A DNA stretch of 64,000 nt from Hirudo medicinalis. Taxonomy: Eukaryota > Annelida > Clitellata > Hirudinida > Hirudinidae. The notes under the pieces are model-generated. The model was given only the letters and a program-made list of their open reading frames with translations, ran no database searches and was not told the origin of the DNA. A program made the translations under genes and the position numbers. This document shows positions 39,871 through 52,000 of this stretch, in pieces; the stretch's first letter is position 1; each line of letters starts with the position of its first letter. Location: contig MPNW01000258.1 in the NCBI GenBank assembly GCA_011800805.1, positions 108,351 to 172,350 on the forward strand. Reading direction: 5' to 3'.

Positions 39871-40387
39871 CAGACAAAAGGCACACGAAAAAGCTTAGAA
39901 ATTAATTTGTCCAAGAATTAAGTCATCCTAAAGTTCTTTAAATAATGTAATAGTAAATGTAATAATGTAAATAATGTAATAAGATTTGAAAGATATCGAT
40001 TGTAAATGAATAATAATCTAGTTTTTAAATGTTAAACCATTAAGAAATGGCCTTTTTGATCCATATTTCACTTCATCACAAAGGTGGTGCTCGAATGAAG
40101 TCATAGCTCAAAAAGAGTTCAGCTATGTCCTAATCATGAAGCTAGTTGAGTTGTGCGATCTTACATCTCCTCCATCTTCATCGTCATTGCCCATAAAAGT
40201 TCCACCTTAGCCTTTAAAATTATTTATCGATTTCTGAAAGATTTGTTTTCTTCTTTGCTAATACTGAAAATTGAAGTATTTTGGTCTACTTCATCATGTA
40301 ACAAATTGAATTTTGATTCAAATTTTATTTCAAACAACATCAACATTTAATAATTTAAGCACAGATTACATGACATCCGAATAACAA

Positions 40388-41343
40388 TTAAATTGTTTGA
40401 TTTAAATATATTTTCATGTATTCTTCAGAATAAGGTGTTCCTTTTTTTTCCATTTTTTGAATGTGCTTTAAGCGTCTCTGTTTTTCTTTGTGTTGTTTGA
40501 TATCTCTAGAAGACATCTTATGCATCTTCTCCATATGAGTATGCAATGTATCACGTCGTGCATATATTTTGTCACAAGCGGGACATTTATGATCGGATTG
40601 AATCTCCTTTTTCTGGCGTTTGTTTGTTGATTCCTCCTCAGCGGCGGAGTNTTTGTCACAAGCGGGACATTTATGATCGGATTGAATCTCCTTTTTCTGG
40701 CGTTTGTTTGTTGATTCCTCCTCAGCGGCGGAGTTTCTTCGTTTCCTTCTGGTCTTGGTGTTGTCTTTTGCTGATGACAAATCGGCTTTTATAATGAGGG
40801 ATAATGAAGCATCATTTCTGTTGGGGGATGGAATGTCGCTATTGGTCGATGTCGGAGATGGACTAGCGATAGTTTCTCTTTCTGAGAATTCAATCACGAC
40901 GTAAGGGTCAATGTTCTCTTGATTTACTTCACCTAAAAACATTTTTGATTAATATCATTCTGATTAATATGAATTGTATATTTTCTGTGCTTTATATCAC
41001 ATGCAATTATTTCATAGCATCTTTATTCGCAATATTCCATACGCTTGTTATTTGTCTTCGTTTCCTTTTGAATCTCGCACAGGTTGATGGATTTATTCTG
41101 ATCGTGGAATTGTTCTAAAATCACAATCCTTCTACGACACTGTTCCTGTTCTGATGTCTTGTTTTGTGATGGAATCCGATTATAAGTTTCGAAAAGTTTG
41201 GCATTATTATCGTCTAGTGAGGGGGGCACCGTCGAGATCTAAAATTTTCATTAAAAATTTCCATTAAAAATTTTAGAGCTTCCAAAAATACATGTTAATG
41301 ATAATAACAACGATAATAATAACGAACTTTTACAACATACCAT
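40388..41343 (-). CDS. C2H2 zinc-finger protein, paralog 1
   Basis: Exons 41343-41341 (ATG only, followed by GTATGT), 41238-41043 and 40932-40388 join in phase. The product is charged and low-complexity, with one classical finger near the C terminus: CPACDKIYARR...HMEKMH (C-x2-C-x12-H-x4-H). A basic patch RRKRRN and a Lys-rich tail flank it. A nucleic-acid-binding role is plausible but the family is not recognised. The 83-bp segment 40568-40650 is repeated at 40652-40734 with one N between. Read through, this adds 28 residues with a second CPACDK half-finger that lacks its histidines, so it is probably an assembly defect. Nearly the same last exon occurs at 57561-58087, while the upstream exons differ. 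Confidence 0.65.
40568..40734. repeat. 83-bp direct repeat separated by a single N
   Basis: Units 40568-40650 and 40652-40734 look identical (starting tttgtcacaagcgggac and ending gcggcggagt). The single N at 40651 marks an assembly join. The identical structure recurs at 57738-57904. Confidence 0.95.
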
Positions 41344-42405
41344 TTCGCTGCGCTCAAATTAGCGAATTTCCAAATCGAGAGAGCTGACTACAAAGCAAAC
41401 CAAAGATAGTTAAAATGATTTAATAACAATCTTTAATTTCGATTTCAGTTTTTATATACTTCGATATATTAAGTGGGCAGATTGATAGAACTTATTAATA
41501 TTTGGTATTGAAATGAAAGTTGATATAGCAAAATTATGAATTTTTGGAATTTGTGTCCTTAAAAATCGAATCAAACACTAAATGCAAACTATAAGCGTAC
41601 GTTTATTTATGGTTAATCAATAATTTACAATTTTGTAAATATAGAAATTGATCTTTTGATGTCCAAAAGTCATAAAAATGTCATAATATTATATAAAATG
41701 AAATAGAAAAAGTCATTAAAATCAAATTTTAATAAATCAGGCATTCCGAAGTTTATCAAGTTTATTCAAGGAAATGTTAATAAGTTAATAAAAGCTTTTC
41801 CCTCCATTGAACCATTATATCCAGAAATTTTCTGACGCGTGGTTAGCGGACCCTTTAATGTTTTTTGCATTCAATTAATTTTTGTCTGTGCAATCAACAT
41901 GGCTACAGATGACCTAACCGTTCTGAAAAGTGTCTTAGTCCAGTATCATGATCTAAACAGGACTAGGATTGGTTTGTAAGGAGTGATGTCAAAATCATTC
42001 GATGAAAAAGAAACGAAAACAAGAATCGGATAAGAATCGATTTGCACTTCGATGAATTTAGCATCCTCCTAACAGTTATTTTACCTCCTCTTTTTAGTAG
42101 CGAATCCTACCGAACAAAATTCGTATCGGAGCACCGTAACGATATTGTATTAATTTTTATTTTATCAATTATTGAGCATCCACGACGTTCCAAATTTTTA
42201 AACGTGGATTTGTACATGGAGCTCTAACAAGTAAGAATCAACTTACGACATATCTTTTTAGATTATATTTACACAAGTGACAATAAAATTCAATTTTGGG
42301 CGCTTTTTAAAAAAAATGTCCAAATATCTTGTGCGTTGATGTATATCGGATGTATTCGTGCTTTCTCTGTATATTGATTTGTTATATTTACATTGAATAA
42401 TAGAT

Positions 42406-43011
42406 TTAACCAAGTCTGAGCATTCTTATAATTTCTTCCTGTCTATAATTAACCCCAAGTTTGTTGTTTATTAAGTCCAAGATTTCCTGTTTGTTCTCTT
42501 TTATTTCATCCTCTGTGCTGCCAGTAGTTTCAGCCAGTTTATGAATTATGAAATCGTTTCGTCTTTTTTCCTTGGAACTTTCTTCATCAGCTCTTATTTT
42601 TGTCGTGTTTATTGTTTCCTGAACTTCTGTCTTGATCCTTGACTTCCATTAAACCTTTGCTGATGTTGCTGGATACTTCGGTTACTTCGGACCACATAGG
42701 CTTTCGATTTTCCTCCACTTTCTTGGATAGTCCTGAAGAAATGGCTTTGACTTCTTGTTTGAGCTTTGTTAATTTTTTCTCCATTTTCACTACTTGTTTG
42801 CTTCCCATTTCCCTTCTATATTTTTCTCTAAATCAGAAATTTTGAGGGATAGTGTGTTGACCAAGTTCTCAAGCTCGGTTCTCATCCGACAACCAAAGCA
42901 GATCGAATCCGGAGTCCAAACTATTATTCGTATCATGCATTCGGCACTTTTCACACATTTTCTTCTACTCGCCATTATAGCCTCTTCGAAGTACAATGCT
43001 GTATTTATCAC
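42406..43011 (-). mobile_element. LINE ORF1 relic
   Basis: Minus-strand pieces in three frames give a Cys-containing start (RRKCVKSAEC...CFGCRMR), then coiled coil (ELENLVNTLSLKISDLEKN and MEKKLTKLKQEVKAISSGL). The segment KEKRRNDFIIHKLAETTGS, then LGVNYRQEEIIRMLRLG, follows. This order is typical of ORF1 proteins of CR1/L2-type LINEs. Stops and frame shifts near 42640 and 42810 show decay, and no ORF2 follows it. Confidence 0.6.
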
Positions 43012-43584
43012 GAGCTATAATTTAGCACCTCACCTCGAATGATGATAAGTCTCTAGAAGGGAGGATTTGAGCGGGTATTGATAACACATAACATGCAAAC
43101 ATTGAAACGAAATATCATATTTGATTGCTTTATTTCAAATTTTCTTTATCGATCTGAAGAACATTTATTACTGGAATAAGCATAACCATTATTTGACTAT
43201 TAAATAATTTTCGTCTTAATAATGGCATTGTAGTGGTTACTTTGCTTCTATAAATAACTTTTTATTTCATAATTTGAATATTATAATTGCTTTTAATAAT
43301 TTATTATACTAGTTAATTGAAATTTTTACATTAATATATTTTTTTAAAATTTTATGTTCCAACATTTAAGATCGTTTGAAATCAAATTAAGCAAAACGAT
43401 TGCCTAACTTAATTAAGCTCTTTAAACGCATCGAATAATTCATAATTTAACCAATTATTGAACTCATCATCTCACGATTTTCAAGCAGGAGTCATTTTCA
43501 CCATTCAAAATACCAGACATCTGTAAGCATAGGAGTAAATCCAGTTTTGTTGAAAAGGGATATTCAGTTAAATCTAAAGTTAGA

Positions 43585-45565
43585 ATGATAGACAAAGATA
43601 TTTCGAAGAATAGGAGCAGAAGTAGAAGTAGAAGTATTGAAAGGCACCGGAGAAGAAGGGTTGAGGAATTGAGAGATTACGAAGATAAAAGAAGAAAAAC
43701 GCATGAAAGATCCAGGAGTCGTTATAGTCGAAGCAGGGGAAGTACATCGAGAGACATTGAAAGGAAAAGATACGAAGATAAGCTAGACGGCGGAGATAAT
43801 ACAAATAAAAGAAAAAGAAGCCGTGACATCGACGACGAAGATGAAAGAAGTGACGACGGCACAGATAAAAAAGTCGCAAAAAAACTAAGAAACAGTCGGA
43901 AAAACGCTGCGGATGAGGATTTGATGACAAGAACAGGTGGAGCTTACATTCCACCAGCTTGTTTGAGAATGATGCGGGAGAAAATAACGGATAAAAATAG
44001 CACTCAATATCAGAGGATTGCCTGGGAAGCCTTAAAAAAAAAGTATTCATGGCTTGATTAACAAAGTGACAGCATCCAATGTCATTGACATTTGCAAGGA
44101 ACTTTTTCAGGAAAATATAGTGCGGGGGAGAGGTCTTATAGTAAAATCGCTCCTGCAGGCACAATCCATGTCCATGACATTCACTCATGTCTTTGCAGCT
44201 TTGGCTGCTGTTGTAAATTCAAAATTTCCTCAGGTGGGCGAGCTTCTCACGAATAGACTTGTCCTTCAATTTAAAAGAGGATTCAAAAGGAACAATAAGG
44301 AATTGTGTTTGTCATCAACAAAATTCATTGCACATTTGTACAACCAGAAAGTGGTCGATGAGGTCATTCCTTTTGAGATTTTAATCTTGCTACTCGAGAA
44401 GCCAACAAATGATTCAGTTGAAGTGGCGATAGGATTTCTGAAGGAGTGTGGAAGGAAGTTGACCGATGATTCTGCCACTGCAACCATGAGCATATTCGAC
44501 AGTCTCAAGAATATCTTGAACGAAGCTACAATAGACACGAGAGTGACTTACATGATCGAAGTGATGTTTGCAATTAGGAAGGATGGTTACAAAGACTATC
44601 CAACCGTTATCCCGGAGTTAGATTTAGTAGATGATGAAGACCAGTTTGTCTACAGAACCACACTCGAAGATGACATAAAAATCGAGGATCGACTCAATGT
44701 ATTTGAACATGATCCCCATTACGAGGAGAACGAAAACAAGTATAATACAATCAAAGAAGAACTTTTCGGAGGTGATTCTGAGGATGAAGATGAGGAAGAA
44801 TCAAGTGATGAAGACGAAGAAAATAAAAGCGGTGACGAAGCAGGTGAAAGTCAGGTCATCAATGATCAAACAGAAACTAATTTAGTGACCTTGAGAAAGA
44901 CCATTTACCAAACAATTAATTCCAGTTTGAACCATGAAGAATGTGCTCACAAACTCCTCAAAATGCAGCTGAAGCCAGGACAAGAGCACGAGTTGTGCAA
45001 CATGATCATGGACTGCTCCGCCCAAGAAAAGACTTACATAGCCTTTTATGGGCTGCTTGCTCAGAAGTTCTGCAACCTCGACAAGAAATACGTAGAACCT
45101 TTTGAGAAGATATTCAGGGAACAATATGATACTGCACATCGTCTCGAGACAAACAAAATAAGGAATATTGCAAAACTATTTTCACATTTGTTGCTTACTG
45201 ATGCCATTTCATGGGAGGTGTTGCAATGCATAAAATTGAATGATGACGATACAACACCTTCTAGCAGAATATTCTTGAAACACCTCTTCCAAGACCTGAG
45301 TCAGAACATGGGTTTAGTCAAACTGGACCACAGATTCAAGGATCCGACATTGGCCGCAGCCTTTGAAGGAATGTTTCCGAAAAGTAACTCTAAAGATACG
45401 AGATTTGCTATAAATTACTTTACCTCTGTTGGTCTTGGTAAACTTACTGAAGAACTCAGAGAACATCTTAAAACAACAGCTTCCAAACAAAAACCCACTC
45501 AGCAGCGGGAAAGGACAATGTCGTCGTCGACAGAATCTTCATCAGCTTCTTCTTCATCACCTTAA
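43585..45565 (+). CDS. CWC22: CWC22 (nucampholin) spliceosome factor, intronless, one frameshift
   Basis: The N terminus is Arg/Ser-rich ([17 protein letters not shown]). The MIF4G domain begins at [13 protein letters not shown] and continues through [18 protein letters not shown] and [17 protein letters not shown] text ([14 protein letters not shown]). An acidic linker around 44770-44860 leads to an MA3 domain ([45 protein letters not shown]). A Ser-rich tail ends the protein. CWC22 binds eIF4A3 and loads the exon-junction complex during splicing. The frame breaks at nine A residues (44034-44042): EALKK is followed by a stop 7 codons later, whereas eight A would read on as [10 protein letters not shown] and give 659 residues. 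I therefore read it as one gene with a one-base insertion. There are no introns, unlike its neighbours. Confidence 0.9.
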
Positions 45566-46090
45566 ACCAATAACGCAATAAGTTCATTATAAGTTATTTG
45601 AACTGTTTAGACACTGATCTTAAAATGCAGACAACATGTTGCAAACAATGGAGGAGGAGGAGGAGGAGGAGGGGATGATTTTGGAATCTTTTAATTACTT
45701 TCAACACGAAAACTCTTTGAACAAGGCTCAAAACATTCTTTAAAAAATAAATTTCCTTTTTGAGAATTGTCTTTTGTACATCATTTTTTACATTATAAAT
45801 AAATAAAACAATTTATTTCAATCTTGGAAGTCTCCGTGACATACAATTGAAGCCTTCATGCAAACGTATCCAGAGTAGCTGAACTTAAATATCTGTCCGT
45901 TATTTTTGGATGCAAGAACACATCCGATGAAGTTTTACTTGTGACTTAAATGATTTTTAATTATAATTAATTAAATAGATCAATGGAGAATATTTAAACT
46001 TAAATATTAAATTAGAATTGTTAATAATAAAAAGTCATAAATTTCTAATTTTATTCCTTTTATAAGGATTCAAATGATCAAGTGGTTGTG

Positions 46091-49000
46091 ATGGAGAAAG
46101 AAGTGATCGGTCGGAAGAAAGATTGCAAATTGGGGGAGTTAATAAGAAATAATATCTTGAATATTTCCAATTCTTGCGCCATTGTTCTTCTCACAGTAGG
46201 GTGTCTTCATCTCCTTCACACCAGCAACAAACTCAATCATGAAGTGACCAATTTGCACTTGGATCTCATCAACACCAAACAAGAACACGATGATATGCGA
46301 TCAAAACTCAACGATTTGTTGCATGTAAGATTTTATATTTTATTAAGATATTTGAATTTCCATCTTTTCAACTGATAAATGTTCCTCATCACTGGTCAAC
46401 GCACCTCCTCTCTCCATCGAACCGTGTTACTACTCTCCACAATTCAAATAATTACAAACGGCTACATTGTATCAACATTGCACTCCAGAAATCAACTTGA
46501 ATTGTGTGCTTTAATGACAAGAAAACATCATCTTTTCAAACATAAGTTGAACTTGAGTTTCAATTTGTTAAAGCTCTGAATGAGAATGAATGACAAAATT
46601 AATCCATCACGACTGACCACGTATCAAAAAATAAATCTCCATGTTGGAAAAATGTAACCTTATTAAGAAATAATTTCGAAATATTAAAAAAAAATACAAA
46701 AATGTATTTCTTCAGGAAAAAGACGAAGTAAAGAGATTTAAACGAGACGTTCACTGCGCATGTCCCCAAGGTTTGTTGAATATTTCATGCTTTCTTCAAA
46801 ACGGAATATTTTGAAAACACTATTCAGATAAAGTTTCATTCTTTGCTCATATTTTGGGTAGGGCGATATTTAATAATAAGATAATTTAATAAATGTGAAC
46901 GTTATAGATGAAGCAATATTAATGTGACTAACAATTAACAATTCACTTATCGTTTTTTTCCCAGGCCCACCTGGACCACCTGGGGCCGAAGGAAGGAAGG
47001 GGAGGAAGGGCGATAAGGGAGATGTTGGACATGCGGTTGGTTTTATTGTAAATTGAGTAATATTAGCTTAATTAAACATTTGGTAACACATTAATATTAA
47101 TTAAGTATTAAGTATTAATTAAGTAATGCTTAAATCTATTCAGCAGGCTGTTTTGACTCACTATTAAATTACCGCTTATTTTAAATCATGCTAATAGGAA
47201 TATTTATGAGTTTTTAAGCCCTGTCTACGAAATTACATAATAACTAATTTTTTATGATTAAAATTTTACTTTATTTGAAATATTAAGGAAATAATTTTAA
47301 ATATTTAACAAAAAATGAACAAAAAACATCTGTTAAATGACTGAGACATTTGTTAGAGTTGCAATATTTAAATTTATTAGGTGAATTAATGCATAATTCT
47401 TAGCCCATAATATCGTGAATTATCCACTGAATTGCGAATGAATGCCGTCAGTCCGTGAATGTTGAAATGTGTCCTCCAATTATTCCCTGACGCATTTCAC
47501 TAAAGAAATATTTTGTAATTTTTATTTTTGACGTGGTCTCATTTGAGCACATTTTGTTGGGTAGGAAAGTAATTCGTATTAATTTAACGCATGACATCCG
47601 ATGATGCATNNNNNNNNNNNNNNNNNNNNNNNNNNNNNNNNNNNNNNNNNNNNNNNNNNNNNNNNNNNNNNNNNNNNNNNNNNNNNNNNNNNNNNNNNNN
47701 NNNNNNNNNNNNNNNNNNNNNNNNNNNNNNNNNNNNNNNNNNNNNNNNNGCATGACATCCGATGATGCATGACATCCGGAGATGTAAAACCTCAACTGAT
47801 AAGTATTGAGAGTATTAAGTTCAATGATTTTAAAAATATGGATTATAATTTCAACAATGTTTTTACAAATGTTTATTGATTTGGGATATTTTGGAAAGAT
47901 ATTGCGCTAGATGCGGATAAAAAGTGCCGAGTCTGACATAAACTGGCTTTTACATCCGTGAAACGTATCCACGTGACGTAATTCCAATGTTTTTCGAATG
48001 TTTGATCTGGCAAAGTCAAATTTCCATAAAATAAAATGTTTCTTTGACTTTAAAACATTAAGTCAGATCGAACAACTAACTTTTACTTCTAAAAGTGAGC
48101 TTTGTGAGGCTCATCATTAATTTATTCCACAAAACGGAAGGATGCTTTGATGAATGGATGCACGGAGACCTCCGACAGACTATGCATCATAATTAATTCG
48201 CAAATATTTCCAGACTGAAAATATCTCGGCCTTGAAAGCTTTGTTATTAGCTTTATCAATTCAGTTTTAATGTGGAAATTGCCAAGACTACCATAAATAA
48301 ACAAAGCCTTTTACGAATAGCACTTCTAAATAATCTCAATAGCAAATAGGTTTTGATTTTCAAATTGAACGAACAACCTTTTACTTCATTAAGCTTGTAA
48401 ATGTTGTTCCCAAACATGATGCTCGCTTAATGATGTGTCAGCAGAAATTACAAATCAAACTGCTTGTAAATGTCTAAAGTCAAGCCAACAAAGTTGTTTC
48501 TGACCTTTTAATTTGTGTCACAAATTTATTTTCTAAAATTGCAGTCATTGACAAAAACATTTTGTGGATCATCAGATGATACCTTCACATGCATTTCCTT
48601 GATCAGACATCCATGAAGCCTCATGCACTCAGACACAATCAATCACCACCGGAGCGTGATGTCTTTCTGCATGGTTGATCATGGCTAATCGTGACTTGTT
48701 TTAGCCTAGCATCCAAACTTGGCATCCACTATTCGTATCACGACATTCACTGGAAGGACTTGAGGAAACACTTTCGAACAACGGCGTATTTGCTTTCTGC
48801 TAATCGATCAATATGTTTTGTATTTTGTGTAAATATAAATTATTTGATGAAATAAATGCCATTTATGCCATGCTTATTTATTTGCAACAAAAAATGCTGG
48901 AAATAAATGAACCAACACAGGCAAGTTGTTCAAAGTGAACAAATTCAGCACCAAATAATAAAACATTTTTATTAAAATTAATGAATTTTGTTCGTAAAAT

Positions 49001-52000
49001 TCCAAAGTATTAATTTATTCCAGGGTTTGGTTGGAGTACCAGGAAGAGATGGATTTCCAGTAGGTTTTAATCGCTTTTAAAATTTCTAAAAAAAATGATA
49101 TTTAAGTTATTTATGTTAAGTTTGACTTTATGTTATGTTATGTTATGTTATGTTATGTTATGTTATGTTATGTTATGTTATGTTATGTTATGTTATGTTA
49201 TGTTATGTTATGTTATGTTATGTTATGTTATGTTATGTTATGTTATGTTATGTTATGTTATGTTATGTTATGTTATGTTATGTTATGTTATGTTATGTTA
49301 TGTTTTTAGAGAAGCAAAATATTTATGAGGTTTCGTTGAGATTTTTAAAATCGAAAATTTGTAAATTAAATTGATTAAATCTATTGAAATTATTGAAATC
49401 ATTGAAAGTACTGAATTTATAGAAATTATCGAAATTATTGGATTTATTGAATTTATTGAAATTATTGATTGGCTGAATCGATTATGGATGGTCTGAACTT
49501 CAACTAACGAATGTTTTTTTTGTAAATTGTTCATGTGTCACTGTGAGCAACTTTTTTAAACATTTGTTTTATAATTATTTGTTATTATTTATTAATTATA
49601 ATAATTATTTTATTAATTCCATTATGTATTGTTAATTTATGTTATGTTAAATTATATGTTAATACATAATAATAACGTGTTATTATATTTTTAATGTCAT
49701 AATAATTTGTACATGTTGTTATCACAATGAAGTTATTTTTAGGGACCCATCGGAGTCGATGGTGTTAAAGGTGAAGCAGTGAGTGTCTGTGGCTGCCATT
49801 TCATTGAAGTTCTTCCTGCGTTAAATAAGAATTATTGGGGTTTTCTTTAGAGTTTGGGTTAAGTATTACAAGTAGTTGCATTAACATTAACATATTTGTG
49901 TAAACATTAAATAAACATTCATTAAAATATAAGTCTTATTTTCCAAATAAGAAACGAATTATGCGAATTATACGCAGGGTCTTCCTGGATCTCAAGGAGA
50001 CAAAGGAGACAAGGTAGGATTTGAAACCGAACGCACGAATAACAACTTTTAAGAAATTAATTTCTAAAAGAATTTCCCGAAGAAGTTGTAAAGAGTTTCA
50101 TTTGAAAATAAACGTTTATTTCGCTGCACACCTCACTAAGCTGCTGTTCAATTAAGATGAACAGGCTGAACTTTCAAATCGCGTCTTGCAGGATTTCACT
50201 TTATTTTCCTTGAAAGATTGGATTTAATATTATTCTTCAAAACAAAATTATGAAAAATGGATTAAAAAAGCCGAAATCATGGTCGAAATATTTAGAAATT
50301 TAAGGCCAGAATTTGAAGCAAAATTAACAAAAATAAACGGTTATCGAGCCTAAGTTAAATAAGGTAAATAACTTGTCAGGACGTGCCAAGTATTTGTTCA
50401 AAAAACTTTCTTTGATTAATCAAATAAATCAAATAAATTCTATTACGAAAATAAATGCTAGAAATGTCACAAGTCATGAATAACTTATGCTAATGAGTTT
50501 CAATAATGAATTTATTGTGACCGAATGGTGTAAATGAATGATCTTAATTTTGAAAGGGTGAAGTTGGTCCAACGGGAGGGAAGGGAGACACGGGTTCACC
50601 TGGTTTTGATGGCATCCCAGGATTGAAAGTTTGCAATTTTTAACTCTTTTAGTTGGAATTTATGGTTTAATTTGAAACCAATAAAATAATTTATTCATTA
50701 AATTAACATTTAAACTATAATTATTCATTTATAAATTAAGCTCCACACAACCTGAGGAGTATTTTTAAAAGTAATTTTAGTTAATCAATTTAATGGCGAA
50801 TAAATTAACTTCATCATGAATATTAATCAGGGCGACAGAGGACCACCTGGATTACCTGGAGGTTGGGAGATCAGTGGATCGAAAAAATTGAATTTTTGAA
50901 GGTGGAGAATTAAAAAACATTTATTTAAAGTTAAATTTAACGTTGTTAAAATAATAATAATAATAATAATAATGTTAATTATAAGATTAACATTAATAAT
51001 ACTATTAATAGTAACTTAATAATTTCAACATTTTGAATTTATGCAGATGGATAAATATTTAAATTTGTACAGTGTTGTTACAATGGTTGATTACAAAATA
51101 AATGCAAGTTTTTTCCAGGGAGAACCTGGTGAAACAGGATTACCTGGAAGAGCTGGAACGCATGGACCACCTGGATTTCCTGGACCACATGGGCCACCTG
51201 GATTGCGTGGTTTACCTGGATTTGATGCAGTTCCAGGACCACCTGGTGAAATGGTGACGATGGCTTTCATCTGAATATTTCGATTTAGGCTGCAACATTT
51301 CTGTCTGCAACTGAACATTTTTGAAGTATTCTTTCAAAAAAATGTCGTCAATCTTTAAAAATAAGTTTTAAATGCACTTGTGGGGAGTTCGTATGATTAA
51401 AATTTATTTGATCAACTAGGTGTACTTATTTTTATTTCGATGGCAGGGACCTCAAGGACCTCCGGTGAGTAATTAGTTGAAAATGAATTTCTAAAATTTA
51501 AATTACTTTTGTTCAATAATTCATTTAAATTGTAGATAAAGTCTTTAAACAATTTTTATCTTTGTTATCACATAAACATATTTTTCAATTTAATATACTC
51601 ATTCGAGACACTCCAGATAATGAAATATTATCAGCTGATTAGTAAAATATTAGCAGCTGATTTGTAAAATATTATCAGCAATAAAGTTAAAATTGTGCAA
51701 AATAGTTTTCAAGTATTTTTCTCAACAACAAGTTTAAAAATGTAGAATAAAAGTGAATGTTTGTTGCAGGGACTCGATGGAGTTCCAGGTTTACCAGTAG
51801 GTGTATTGAACTTAATTGAAATTAATTTAAATAGAATTTAAAATTATTTAAATAGATTTACATTGTTTAAATACATTTAAATTGTTATATTACTAATTTA
51901 AATTCGAATCAGAATTTCTTTAAGCTATTATATTCAATGTGCTACGCTTGTTTTCATGTTTGAAAATACTTTCAAATGGAGTTAATAGCGTACAATATCA

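Noticed and set aside
41900..41980. Short ORF starting ATGGCTACAGATGACC before a GTTTGTAAGG donor-like site
   Set aside because: It could be a first exon, but no phase-compatible downstream exon was found before the CWC22 gene.
43580..44188. 202-codon ORF on the minus strand
   Set aside because: It is the antisense shadow of the Arg/Ser-rich start of CWC22; it has no domain and its Phe/Leu/Arg bias comes from the complementary codons.
47448..47795. ORFs crossing the N run
   Set aside because: Most of their length is unknown sequence inside a minisatellite gap.
49095..49374. ORFs made of repeated MLCYV
   Set aside because: They are translations of the (TTATG)n array and carry no gene signal.
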